Origin: Daedaleopsis sinensis
Lineage: Eukaryota > Basidiomycota > Agaricomycetes > Polyporales > Polyporaceae
Direction of reading: 5' to 3'
Length of the DNA: 64,000 nt
Assembly: GCA_033807695.1 (NCBI GenBank)
Contig: CM066306.1
Location: forward strand, 3,410,001-3,474,000
The notes beneath the pieces were generated by a model, which saw nothing but the letters and a program-made list of their open reading frames with translations, searched no databases and was not told the DNA's origin. Made by a program: the position numbers and the translations under genes. Below, in pieces: positions 1 to 12,123 of this stretch (its first letter is position 1; each line of letters starts with the position of its first letter).

Positions 1-1662
1 GCGAGAGCTCGACGACGGCTGAGCATCTCTCGCCTTCTTTCGGGCCTGAGAAGCACTTGCCGCGGAAGATCGTGGATCTTGAGTGGGCAGAGTGGCCTTC
101 GCTGGCACCGGAGACGCTGCGGGTTCTCGCTTGATATCTCGCGACTCTGTGTGAGCCTGTTTCTTGGGTATAGGAGGAAGGGGAGAGTTCCCTCGCGGTT
201 CGATGACCGGCGGTGTCGCAGACTGCTTGACCTTGAAACCTGAGCCGGGTTGTCTGCGGGCAGGAGGTCTGGTGGCGGATGTCGGTGTACCCGCGGCGCT
301 GCTCTCGTCCATGTCTCGCATCCTGCCCTTGCTACTCTCATCCTTGGCAGGAATGACAATGTCGGACACCTTCTTCCGCGTCCCGTCCGCGCTCTTCACC
401 TTTTTCGTCTTCGTCGTCATGACCCCATTCTTGTCAGCTACAGGGCGCGAGCCACCTTCAGGATCATCGCCGGGGCGGAAACGTGCAGTGTCCCATAGCG
501 GGTCAGATTTCGGGATGCGGAGGTTTATGAAAGCCTGTTGGGCTTTTTGGGCCAGCCGAGTCCTCTCGTCTTCTGTCAGATGCGGCCATTCGTAAGGACG
601 AACTTCCCGCCACGATTCTAGCTTGAGTTTCCAACGGACCGGATCGCTGTTCCTGGCTGCAGGGACCGGCTCTGCCACCTATAATGTCGCATATATCGAT
701 AAGACCGGGGATGGGAGGCGGTCCAGAACGACTCACCGCCTTGAGGAGAGACACTAGCTCGTTCTTGACCCGAGTTGTAGCTTCCTTGCCAGCACACAGT
801 GAGATCACGCTTTCTTCAGTACGGGCCATGAGAGCAACGCAGTGGATGAGGCGCGTGCGGGTGGGGATGGTCTCCGAGGACGTGCCAGTGGTATTGGTGC
901 CGGAATGAGACGGGGCTTTTGACGAGCTTGGGATAGGCGAAGCTTTCGATGTGTTTTGTGCCAGTGACGGCTTCGAAGAGCTTGGAAGGGAAGAGGGCTT
1001 CGACGGGGCGGGTAGTACGGATACCTTGGGAGCCGCATGGTTCGAGCTTGACAAGGAGGATACTTTGGTCTGCGCAGGGGAGGCCTTGGACGTCGATGGC
1101 TTCGAAGAAGACATGGCGAAGTTGGAAGTCTGGGGAGCTCTACGCGCGGCAGCCTTCCGCCCTTTACCAGTGTAGCCAAGGTCGGGAGGTTTGTCGAGAT
1201 AGATCGCCTTTCGCTCCGTCCGAGCCTTCTCAGCTCCAAGTGTAGCTTCACGCACCGACTCCTGGACCTTCTCCCCCAGCTCCCTTTCAACCATGAACTT
1301 TCCGACGACGTTCGCGTACAGCTTTAGGGGCGCCATGGGTTTGTGGGTGGTGGGCACACGGAGGTAAAGTTCATGGTTCCCGATAGTGTTTTCTGAATGG
1401 TGCTGGACGGGGAAAAACTGGCCGCCGATATGCAGACCCTGTATATATGCGCACGCAAATGAGCATCCAAACAGTCAAAGGCAAGCATGTCGCGCACCGG
1501 GTTCTCCCCTAGCTCGACCTCGAGCTTCCGATCGTTCTCGTCCAACGCGTCGAAGGTCTCCGCAGACATACGAACGATCATGGCGTGTCTTGGCCTCTGA
1601 TACATCAAGTCCCCCGGCGGCGGCAAGCCAACCAGGCTGAGGGTGTTCGTCGGAAGAGGCAT
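1..1662 (-). CDS. RNA polymerase II elongation factor ELL homologue (3' end beyond window)
   Basis: Three exons are visible: 1662-1498, 1438-737 and 669-1. Introns at 1439-1497 and 670-736 keep the frame, and the frame is open to base 1, so the C-terminus lies outside. The N-terminal ~150 residues match the ELL N-terminal domain, with the motifs GLHIGGQFFPVQHHSENTIG and ELYLRVP followed by PMAPLKLYANVVGKF. A Ser/Pro/Lys linker follows, then an RLIHCVALMARTEE segment and a WREVRPYEWPHLTEDER segment that align with the RLIHLLAL and YKDVQKDWPGYSE parts of animal ELL. ELL proteins stimulate transcription elongation by suppressing pausing, acting in the nucleus with EAF. A basic Ser/Pro-rich tail fills the rest. 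The start at 1662 is the first Met upstream of the conserved block. The family call is from memory of the domain; the occludin-like C-terminal domain cannot be checked here. Confidence 0.75.
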
Positions 1663-3011
1663 GATGGGATGGTCAATTGGTGAAAGCGCAATGCACAGTC
1701 GAACTCGAGAGTCGTCTGGAGAGTAGCCGAGCGAGTGACGAGTGGCGCTGCGTGGTGGTTGTGGTGAGAGGAGAGACTATGCGTGAAGCCCACGCGGCAG
1801 CATGCGCAAAGGTGGCAACGGAGACAATAGGGAGGTGGCTGGCGGGTGCGCAACGACGACGAGGTCGACGACGGAGACGACAAGAGCAGTGGCGGGTTCG
1901 TGGGCCGTGGCACCGCCGAATTCATAGATCATATCAGACCGCGTGGGAAACCGCGCTTAGCTCCTCCTCCAAACCTTCGCGGAACTTTCCTTCTATTAAG
2001 GCACAAATTCGAGCCACATAGCAAAGCCAGCACACACACTCTGAGTACGATAAGTACGTTGTGGATATGTTAGGCTACATACGGGATGGAGGAGAAGTTG
2101 AGAACCAGGATGGCGGGAAGAGGGTGGAAGACACGAAGGCGCGCAGTGAGCATTCCTGTGCCTGGGAATACTCAACTGGTATCTCCAGATTGCCAACTAC
2201 AGCGGTGTCACTGGCAAAATATCCGGAGTACAGTACACTCATATGCAGGCTGGCCCTGAGATGACGGGAAGAGAGAGGACAGTGTTTCTTGCAGGTCTGA
2301 GCAAAACGAAAAGCTTGGCTACATAAGGCTCAATTCTTGTGGGTTTCGAACCGCTTGTGCGACTTGAAGCTTGAAGTCGCAGTCACAGAAGGAGGAAGGC
2401 CATCGTGATGGAGGAACGATCTACTGTGAAGTTGCTACAACACACGACAGGCTGGGTCCTGCACTACTATATGTTAGACAATCCAGAAAATTGAACGAAC
2501 GGATGGGTAGGAATGATTTCGAGAATGACGCCGAGGTGGTAAGTACTAACTTTACAGTCCGGTTATTTTGGACGACGCACGGAAGAAGAACTGAGGACTC
2601 CCACTCACAGACTCAGATAAATTAAATCACATAGACATATTGACAAACGGATTGGAGCGTCGGCTGTTAAGTTGCGCAGTGGGCCGAATCTGTACGGAAA
2701 GGTTGCTGCGGGACCAGAATGAATATGATGTCAGACGAGCGTCGAGACCTAGCATACGTAGGTGGACGTGGCCATCATCGGGTAGGGTCACAATTAGGTC
2801 GATTTGCAAGGGATATCTTGAATATTTCGCAAGGTCGTTGAACGTTGTTGAAGCCGAGGGTACTGTTACCAGTGATGCAGTTGACGAGCTCCGAGTCGAG
2901 AGGTCTGGAGAGTCCGACGACTGGGTGGACGATGTTGCTACGTTTTCCGAAATCCCGACGTCCGATACTATCGAGTCGTCTATGGAGCACATCTGAGTGC
3001 CTGAGTAGTAG
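1663..3011. other. Intergenic region, no gene recognised
   Basis: This holds the 5' flank of the ELL gene and the 3' flank of PRM1. Short open frames occur on both strands (for example 2640-2996 plus) but none has protein-like composition, splice context or a recognisable motif. No repeat was noticed. Confidence 0.5.
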
Positions 3012-6000
3012 TCAGTCAATAGGAGGAGGCTCGCCGAGCTCACGATCGTCCCCAGAGGCGTGGGTGCAATGGTCCTGGGAAAGATCAAGATCGACTACAG
3101 ACTCTGAGCCTGTAGCGCCCTCTTCATCTCCTCGAGCTCCTCGTCGACGTCCCACCACCTCCTGGTCCATATCATCGTCTTCATCCATGGCATTGGCTTC
3201 TTGCTCGTCAAGGAGCTCTTCCCCGTCAAATGGTTCAACCTCCTCTTGCCCCTCTGCATTATCGTCCTCGACTTGAAGTTCGTCGAAAATTTCTCCATCT
3301 GAGTTTTCAAGTTCGCAACTGTCCGAGTCGTGCCAGTCATCTTCCGTGGCGACGTCCTGTTCCCTCGTGCTCTCTGTGGGCTCCTCGCCTACAAATGGAT
3401 CTCCAACATCCTCGAGCACCCCACTAGATGTATCTTGGACCTGAGTGGCCCCTATGTCCATCTCTTCTTCTGTTTGAAAGTGCTCCTGACTCGGCTCGCA
3501 GTCACCATCCGGAGTCAGATTGCCCAAATTCTGCGGATCGAACGCTTCGATGGACTCTGATGCAGCGACAAGGTCTTGATCATGAGCAAGGTCCTCATCT
3601 GGCTCCGAGCGAGGCTGGGCGTAGAAGTCGGACTCGCCAATGCACCCGATATCCTCTGTAGGAGCCCAACTTCCACTTGCCTCGGGATGAGACTCATCGG
3701 GCAAAGCTCTCCCTTCCATCCGTCCATCTCCTTTGATGAAGTCAGGATCTTCAGCCGCGTATAAAGCTCCCTCGTCCGCGGACCATTCGTCGGGGACATG
3801 CTGATCCGTCATGAAGAGAGCCTCTTCAGTTGCTTGGACGGTTGCGTGTACGGAATTCTCGAAGGGAAGACCTTCCACCGCCCGTTCATGTTCACGGTCG
3901 AGTTGCTCGACCGGCACGACTTCATCTTCATCCGCACGCTCAGACTCCTGAGAACCCCCTTCGCCGGCGGTCAGCTCGTCCTCAGCCATAACCAACTCTT
4001 CAACGCCAATATCACGAGATTCGACGGCCGATACGTCACTCATAGCAAGCGAGTGGGCCGGTTGGGGCTCGGGGATCAGCTCTTCCACGACGGGATCCCC
4101 CACAGCAAGCTGGTCCTGGTCTTTCGGTGATTGATCTTCTATAGTAGCTTCCTGTTCATAGAATGCCTCTGCCTCCGGACTCGGTACCTCCTCACTTGGA
4201 GCATCAGCGAACAGTTCTCGAGGGACGTCTTCCTCCGTTGGCGCATCAACCTCGGCTAGGTCCTGGAGTGTCTGTGCGAACCCTTGCTCCTCCGGATCAA
4301 CAAGATCCTCCTGTTCTCCGAAGTCTGAAGCTTCCATCGGCTCGACATCCTCCGCATATACTAAGGCTTCTGGCTCGACCATATGCTCCTCAGGATGCTC
4401 CTCGGTCTCAGGAACTTGCTCCTGTGCGTGTGGCAACTTAGGAAAATGGGCTTGGTCGACCTCAGACACAGCGGCGAACTCTTGTTCTGGCTCAGGATGG
4501 TGCTCAGCGACGGGCGGCTCATCGGGACTAGGGAAGTCGTGCAGCATCGGCTGGTCGTGAGCGTAAGGAATTCCTGGCATGCCCCTTTTCTCTGGTATCT
4601 GTTCGTCGTAAGCTTGATGGTCCTCGAAGGGCTGTTGAGCTTCCAAGCTTCGCTGATCCTCCACTGGCACCGCCGCTTCATCACCATACGGATACAGATG
4701 CTCGTGCGCAAGTAGCTCGCCCTGCGAACACGACACAGGTGAGTGTTCGTCAGCCTCATAGAGAGGTTTTGGCTCTGGAGAGGGTGGTGTCGAGTCGAAG
4801 TCTGGGGAGGGATCCTCTAACTGAGAGTCGTCGGTTTGATACACCGTCGGGCTCTCAGCGGCCTGCTGACACTCGGGCTCGAGTGCTAAGGAAGGCTGAT
4901 AGACATACATAGTGGACGCCCGTTCACCTGCTGAAGATGGGAGTTCCGAGTCTTGCGCCTGCTCCCAGTGAGGAAAGGGAATGGGGGCTGAGTCTTCAAG
5001 ATGGAGCTGCTCCTCAATCGCAGGCTCTTCACCAGCATCGTCGTAGACAAACGAAGGAGGATGCTCAAGATGGTAGTCGTCAACGAGTTGTTCGGACATC
5101 TCGGCCTCCTCGGGCACCTCCGGAGTATTGACCGAAAATGGCGCATCGAGTTGGAATGCATCCTGTGAGCTATAAATCGCTTCGGGATATGGGTGCTGGT
5201 CATCTGCGGTCAATTGCGACTGCTGCACGGATGTATGTGACGGCAGGCTGTCCTCGTATGCTACTTCTGGTGCAGGGGGGTGTTCGACAACAGTGTGCTC
5301 ATTGATTACACTGTAAGATGTGGGCGAGAGCCCCGGTGGGGAGGACTCCATACGATGTTCATCGTAAACACCGTATGCTTGTTCTCCATATCCCGGGAAG
5401 TGTTGCTCCTCGAAGCGGTGGTCAACAGGCCCCACCCACTCCGCCGAGTCGGGTCGCTCGCCCATGGCGTCGATGGGAGGTTCGTATGGGACTGCTTGAT
5501 CCTCCTGGGATAGACTGTCGACAGGCATGTCAAATCCGCCCATAGGTTCAGGAGAAGAGCGAGCCCCGTCGTCTAGTTCCCCTGCACGTTCGAAAGACGT
5601 CGAGTCGGGAGTCTCCACCTGCTCTTCGTACAGGTTTCTGAGGACAGATTCGCGTCTGTCCACCACCGTTGTCAGAGCAGGTTCGTCTGACACACGGTAT
5701 CCCGACTCGCAGTCCAACACCGCCTTGTCATCGTCCTTCACAGCGAACTGCTCTTCGTCCTGGATGTCATAAGCAGTTGCGTCAAGCCGCATGGCAGACC
5801 GCTGTGGAGAGCACTGAACTGCGTCTTCGAGGTCGTTATGATAATCTTCTCCCAGCGGTGCCGAGCTGTGCGTGCCAAGGTCCATCGAGAGAGACGGCTC
5901 AGGAGAGATGTGCCCGTGGTCCAGCATCGGCTGCTTAGAGGCTGCCGAGATGGTGCGCTCTTCGGTAGCGACTATATGACCATCACGCTGAGCAGGTCCG

Positions 6001-9000
6001 AGGTTGCCTGTATATGTGGACTCGTAGGGCGGCGACTTGTACGGCGCATCCTCCTCCATGTCCGCGTACAGCTGGAGAACAGCCTGTTGTGCGGCCTCGT
6101 CTCTATGCACATACTCCTGCGGTGGTCGCAGGTCCTCAACGACGCCTTGCACGCCTGGCCGCTCCGACGCGAACACTACCTCCTCGTCGGATGGGCGAAC
6201 ATAGACCTCGGAGTGCATAGACGAGCGCCATCCTGGAGAACTCACGACACTCGGTGCGCGCGAGGATGGCCGCGCCGCGTTGTCCCAGACTTGGCGACGG
6301 TCGTCCTCAAATGCATGCGTAGGTGTGTCGAGTTCCGCGAGAGACAGCCGACTCGGAGAAGACCATTGATCGTCAGCGGGCGTATACGCACGCTCGTCGT
6401 ATGCCGAGTGAACATCAACGTTAACTCGTTCGTCCGAGTCCACAGAAGCCGCATAATTCGTTTGCTGGACCTGGTCGTCCACGCTAGCCAGCGCATGCGA
6501 GTCGACGAACTCTTCGCCTTCGCCTTGGCTGCCCTGCTCCGAGGCAGGGCCGGCTTCGCCCCCGAATTGGAAATGCGGCACCATCTCTGCGTGCGGCAGG
6601 ACGTCCGACTCGGCATCAGCGGTAGCATATTGAACGTCAGACTCACTGCGCAGCTGCTCGTCATCTTCCGACTGCAGCGCGCAATCCTCCTCTGCATCGA
6701 CGGGGCTCACATTCCCAATAGTAAAGGCACTAGGAATATCAATGCTCAGCATGGACAGTCTGGGAGACACCTGGGCGCGAACGGATCGACGTTAATGCGC
6801 GGCACTCAGGAGAATCCAGGGAACACTTACGTCGGTGTGGACATCCGAGTCGATGTCGTTTTTGAGATGTCCACCATATAGATCTTGGATGTACATGTGC
6901 TCAGGGCGTTCCTCGTCTGGCTCAAAGAATGCCAAGTGACGGTCATTGACAGTGACAGTCGGGCTGGGTGACGACGAAGGGTACGGGGAAACGGAGGGCG
7001 CGTATGACGCGTCCCGGTTTATAGGTACAGAGAGTGGCTGGGATACATCGGGGGAATGCTCGGGGTATCGCTCAGAGTCATTAGAGGCTAGGGGCGCGGT
7101 GTATAGTAGCGACTGTGCTACAAGAGGGTGTGGATGGATATGCTGGGGATCGCTAGTGGTACACGACTGCGGAAAGGACTGCTGCTCTGGAAAGGATGGC
7201 GAAGAGTGGCACTGATACAAATCTCGGAGCACGGTGACAGAGGCGAGGGAGGCGTCGTGAGCATGGTCAGCGATAAAGCGTTCGTTAGTACTAAGATCAG
7301 GAGCAACTGGATGAGCGAAGAAAGCGTCCGGCTCTGTATCTGGAGTCAACGTAGATGGAAACGAGGGGTCGTGATCAAAGGCCGCGTCGGCAGAGCGCAG
7401 CTCGCCGGGGGACACTCCGTTGTTATTGGAAGGGGTTCTGGGCGGTCGCACGAGGCCGAGTGTCTGCGTGGGAGAAGGGAACTCGGTCAGAGACTGCCCG
7501 GGAGACCGTTCGCCTTGAGGGGCCTGCTCACCGAAGTGGGGGGAGTAATAAGGATACCCGTAGTTTGAATGCTCGTATTGCGGATGTCTGGGTGCATAGG
7601 GCTCGGGCATGGGCTCCTCAACAGAGTGCTTGTCCGAGAACGGGTCGTTCCTCGGGGAAGGAAGTCCAAGCTCCTCGTCCCTACTGGTCGAACGTTGGGC
7701 GAACTTCTCAGCGTCAAATGCAACCTTCTGCTTGCGCGACGGATGAGGGACAAAGTTCTTCATCGACTGCATGAGGCCGTTCCAGTGGTTGGAGGAGCCA
7801 CCAGCAGGCACCGCGGGAGGGGGTGGTTGCTGTGGCCGATCGTATGCATAGGCCTTCTCGGAATACTGCTCGACCTCGACGCCTGGACCGGAGGTATGCC
7901 CTTTCGCTTTCGGCTGCATCAGCGATCGCAGCCCGCTGCCGTAGAAGTTCTTGGTGGACGACGCGAAGTTACGGAAAGGACCTGCAGAGGCTTGCGGTTT
8001 CTCGTCCTGCAGCGGAACCTCGTGCATCTCCCCCAGAGCAGGGTCGGAAGGCGGTGGCGGGAAGGGAGTGATCACCGTAACAGAGGATGGCGAACGCCTC
8101 CGACGATAGGGACCGTATGACTCCCACAGAAGGAAGCATATAGCCATGAAGACCACGACGAGCCAGAGGCCCGCGAAGATCGCGAACATGATGCGCTCCT
8201 TCTTGAGGGACTTCACGTAGATGGCGACGACCCGACCGACGATCCCCTGATCGTCCCCGTTGCCATCCCCAATCGCCGCTAGGGCAATGGGCTGCGCCGC
8301 CTCGTTCACCGAGTCAGGAGAAAGGACGAGGACGGTGTCGTTGACGCGTGGAATGTCAACATGGAGGTTGTCGTGGAGGAATGTAAGCGCCGCCTCGATC
8401 GCATCCACCTTCGAGCCGATGAAGCAACGCACGAACTCCTGCACCGGGTCGTTCAGGATCGTGTTGCCGAAGACGGTGTTGACGAGGTTCTGAACATCTG
8501 TGTAGAAGGCGTTGACGGTGTCGTTCAGGGTCGTGGTGGTGCCGTTGACCCATCCGAACATGCCATCGTTGATCGTGGACTGGACTGCGTCGACACGGGC
8601 GTTGACCTGACTGGCGTACGTGGCGGAGTCGTTGTACATGCTGGCGTTGATCGACGTCGCAACGAGGTTAGAGATATCTGACACAGACGACGCAGCTTGC
8701 TGCTCGTAGTGGTGCTGGATAGGACCGATGGCCAGTAGCTGGAGCTCCACGGAAAGCAGACCGAACACGCCGATGAGGAAACAGGCGAGGGCAGGAGGGA
8801 AGAAGACGTAATTGAAGAACCAGATGAGCTTGTCCTTCGTCGCTTGCCTCAACTTCAGCTTGTCCTGCATCTGAAGGACGAGCTTGGCAACCCATGGATG
8901 CCCAATTGTGCCCTCGATACTCATGAGGTCATGTTCCGTTGTCCGCGCATATAGGTCACCCTGGAACGTGACAGTCGTGACGCCGGGGTCGCCGACGAAA

Positions 9001-10188
9001 GCCTGGCGGACGCGCTGGAAGTGGGTTTGCATCGCACGCCACTTGTACCATTCTAGCGCGCAGTTTGCTGCGATGAGCAGGACGATGAGGACGATGAGGA
9101 TAGCAGTTCCTATGCGGACGATCTTCACGAGATCGTTGCTGAGCCCGTCAACGACCGAAGTGTCCATCTGGTCGCAGAACGTGACTGAGTTCTGACTGGG
9201 AAGGGGTAGCGTATTGGCGTCAAAGCTGATTCCTGCGAACGTGTCGTTGATATCCTTTTTCACTAGTTCAAAAGGGGTGTCAACACTGGCGGAATGTCAG
9301 CATATACCAACCAAAGCACGAGCTGGGCACGACATACATGTCTTCGATCTTGTTTTTCAAGTCCGCGATCGTTGGCAACGAATTGTTGAGGTTCTGGAGT
9401 GCAGTAGAGAAGTCGGAAGGAAGCTGAACGTTCTGAAGTCCATCCAAGTTCGGAACGCTGACAGTAGGTATCTTGGGAACTACCCCGAACGGGATATTGT
9501 CGATCGCGCTATTTGCAGCGTCGATGAGCTTGTTGATTCCTCCGATGTCGTCCTGGATATTGCTACGGATGGCGTTGAACGTTGTCGAGAGACCACTGTT
9601 GATCTGGGAGACGTTACTCAGTCAAATCGCTCGTAAACACGGGAACGATGCATGTCATACCGCATTCACCGCACCCAAGAGAATCGAAAGCGCACCGCGA
9701 ACGACGAGTTCAAGGAAGCACAGAAAGGTCGAGCGGTAGATGTCAATGACGAAGTTGATGATAGCTTCCATGATTGTGAGCGCGAGAACCATCGTCGCCC
9801 GAGCTGCGTTCATGGTCCCATTCACGGCGTCTGTGATCTGCCGGTTGGTGGCGATCGCAAGGTAGCGAGGCATGCTGGCCGCAGAGGTGGCGGCGCGCTC
9901 TGCAGCCCTGCAGCTAGCTATGAGGTCGTCTTTGACATTCTGTGCGGCGTCCTTGGCCTGGTCAGACGAAATCTGAAGGCGAAAGACGATGAAGACGAGG
10001 GAGATGATGGGGTAGGCAAGCCATGTCAAGGAGAGGAGATGTGGAAGCTGAAGGTATGGTCGGGTGTCGTGTGTGTATGCGATTGTTCTCGGGGCAGAGT
10101 CGTAGTCGCGAACGGACGCGTCGTGGTCGTTGGAGGATACGTCGTCTACGTTGGTCCAGTGAGCTTGCTCGTTGCGCTTCCAGGACAT
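3012..10188 (-). CDS. PRM1: Prm1-like plasma membrane fusion protein with giant acidic C-terminal tail
   Basis: Exons 10188-9661, 9603-9338, 9285-6831 and 6770-3012, joined by introns of 57, 52 and 60 bp, give 2,335 residues. Prm1 is a multispanning plasma membrane protein that helps mating cells fuse. Five hydrophobic segments are visible: near residues 50-70 ([19 protein letters not shown]), 130-170, the stretch starting [20 protein letters not shown], the stretch [18 protein letters not shown], and [20 protein letters not shown]. Several NxT/NxS sites lie in the loops, as expected for Prm1. After the last segment comes a Ser/Pro-rich cytosolic tail of about 400 residues. The final 1,252 residues are very rich in Glu, Asp, His, Pro and Gln and have no recognised domain. 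The last intron (6771-6830) has a GTAAGT donor and CAG acceptor and removes an in-frame stop, so I read the tail as part of PRM1. If that intron is not used, Prm1 ends at 6792 and the tail is a separate gene starting at the ATG near 6752. Confidence 0.75.
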
Positions 10189-10829
10189 GTCGGCCGGCGA
10201 CGGGGGGAAGAGAGTCTAAGTCGTCGAGGGAGAAAAGAGGGAAAAGTCCCGAAGGGTAGGCGGAAGCATGCCTGCGCAGGACGCGTGCTTTTGAAAGAAG
10301 GGTGGCCATTGTGTTCGGTAACTCGAGTTCCATCCTCGTTCACAATTGTTCTTAACATAAGACAATAGCGCTTCCAAATCGGGAAGTAGTGCTGTTATTC
10401 AACGGGCGCCTATAGTACCGGCCGTTGCCGGCACATTGGACCTCTCCGTGATGCTATCCAGCATTTCTTCCTCAACCCTCTCTACGACGATCCCTTGTAC
10501 TCTGAATTATCCACTGCGAGCTGTGCGCATGGCAGCCCTTGCTAGCCTCTCTTGTCGCCTGCTACCATCTGCCTCATACCAGGCCCAACCGCAATGGTGC
10601 GATTTAGAGCAAGGTTGGTTGAAGCGAGGAGCGGCGGGCAGTGAGAGTGGCAGCCGAATCGGGGGCTGACCTGCCATTCGATGGTTCAAAACGCGGGAGG
10701 AGGGTGCAGCACGGTCAGCAATTCTTTCGTCCGCAACGGCCATCTCGCCTCACACTCTACCCCACGCCCGCAAGGCTTTACTTTACGACTTTCACCACCC
10801 TCGCCCCTCGGTTTGTACCTCCTCTCGTC
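10189..10829. promoter_or_regulatory. Divergent intergenic region of PRM1 and a secreted protein gene
   Basis: The two start codons are 641 bp apart on opposite strands. About 155-180 bp upstream of the PRM1 start there are ACAATTGT (10342-10349) and ACAAT (10362-10366), which resemble HMG-box binding cores. Pheromone-responsive genes in basidiomycetes are often driven by HMG-domain factors, so these are candidate sites only. No other feature was seen. Confidence 0.25.
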
Positions 10830-11966
10830 ATGCGGGCATCCACTCTCTACGTTTTCAGCGCCGTCGCCCTCGTCGGCCCAACATTTGCTGTTCCTCTGAG
10901 CATGACCACCGTCATCGACCTCCCTATCGCGGTCAAATCTCTCACAGTTGCTCTCAACGCGCCAACGGAGATTCCCAACGCGCCCATGCCCACCGACAAG
11001 GCGACAACTGGTATGATGAAGACCTGGTCGCGCCCGCCCCGGCTCCCCCGCGTTCCCCGCGGTCCTACATTCCGCCAAGCAGACTACGGCGTGAGCCCGA
11101 ACATGACCTTGGATACTTTTGCTCCTGTTCAAGGCGTTGAGGCTACCCCGTCCACCCCGTCTACCGATGCTCTCCCTCCTGCGCACTCTAGGCGGTCCGA
11201 CGACTGGGAGTCCAACCATCTGTCTGCCGACGACTACAGCTACAACAATGCCGCCCAAGTCGACGCTCCTCAGTCAGCCCCCGTTTCGGCGTCCCCGTCT
11301 CTCCCTGACTCTCCGGGCGACGTCTCTGAAGATACCGATGGGATCGACTCGGACAGTGGTTCGACTAAGGATGCTAGCTCTGCTTTGGCTGGCCATAACC
11401 CTGTTAAGATCTCCTCTGACCCGACCTCGATCAACAAGAACCACGTTCCCGTCCAGCCCGACCTCTCCGTTGCCTCTCTTGCCATCGCGCAGGCCCTCCA
11501 GGCCGTCGGACATGGACGCTACACCAGTTCGAACGCCGTCCACCAAGGCCTCAACAACAGCTTCGGAAACTCGGCCACCCACACCGTCCCCACCGCCGAA
11601 GACGTGAGCAGGTCCCACATGGACGTGCAGAAGGCGAACCAGCAGATCGGCAAATCCATGCATCACCGCCGCGTCCTCCGCCCCGCTACTTTCCTCACCA
11701 GGTTCGCTCGGGACGTCGTGCAGATGGTGTCGCGCCATAACCTTGAGTTCAACACCGAGTCTCTGTTCCCTACCGATCCGAAATCGCTCAACATGTCCGA
11801 CCCCATGGTCGCGCACGAGGCCGCGAGGAAGCACAACATCGGGCTTGTGAACGTCGATAGTAACCAGGCGCCGAAGCCCATCGCCCCGCACCCCAAGGTC
11901 AACACGCCGGTAGCGCTGAACTCAACACAGACGGAGGTGAACACCGCAGCGAAGAAGGCCACTTGA
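10830..11966 (+). CDS. Putative secreted protein, function unknown
   Basis: A single-exon frame of 378 residues. The Met at 10830 was chosen over the longer upstream frame because it begins a good signal peptide (MRASTLYVFSAVALVGPTFA, probable cleavage before VPLS). The mature protein is low in hydrophobics and rich in Ser, Pro, Asp and Asn, with several possible N-glycosylation sites (NMT, NNS, NST) and no second membrane span. A more ordered block near residues 270-340 contains RHNLEFNTESLFPTDPKSLN. No family was recognised. It is transcribed away from PRM1 and ends 157 bp before the convergent TAF12 gene. It could be a cell-wall or extracellular protein; nothing in the sequence says more. 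Confidence 0.65.
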   Translation: MRASTLYVFSAVALVGPTFAVPLSMTTVIDLPIAVKSLTVALNAPTEIPNAPMPTDKATTGMMKTWSRPPRLPRVPRGPTFRQADYGVSPNMTLDTFAPVQGVEATPSTPSTDALPPAHSRRSDDWESNHLSADDYSYNNAAQVDAPQSAPVSASPSLPDSPGDVSEDTDGIDSDSGSTKDASSALAGHNPVKISSDPTSINKNHVPVQPDLSVASLAIAQALQAVGHGRYTSSNAVHQGLNNSFGNSATHTVPTAEDVSRSHMDVQKANQQIGKSMHHRRVLRPATFLTRFARDVVQMVSRHNLEFNTESLFPTDPKSLNMSDPMVAHEAARKHNIGLVNVDSNQAPKPIAPHPKVNTPVALNSTQTEVNTAAKKAT

Positions 11967-12123
11967 GATTAGAAGTATGGATGGCGAGAGACGGGGCGGC
12001 GAATGAGTTGCAATTAGCATCGGATCCACGAAGTTACCAGTACAGCATGTTACACAGCAGGGAATCGGCGGCAGCAATACTACATACATATCACGAGAAC
12101 ATTCAGAGCAGCGATCGTGCGCG

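Noticed and set aside
2338..2360. Possible tRNA on the minus strand (TTCGAA in a T-arm-like context)
   Set aside because: The bases around it do not pair as a T-stem, and no acceptor, D or anticodon arm is present.
2640..3276. Plus-strand open frames opposite the end of PRM1
   Set aside because: They lie opposite or beside the acidic exon, have no motif and no splice logic; treated as chance frames.
3012..6770. A separate gene for the 1,252-residue acidic frame
   Set aside because: Its frame opens with GTG exactly at a CAG acceptor, and the preceding 60 bp form a good in-phase intron to PRM1, so one gene is the simpler reading. Kept as an alternative in the PRM1 entry.
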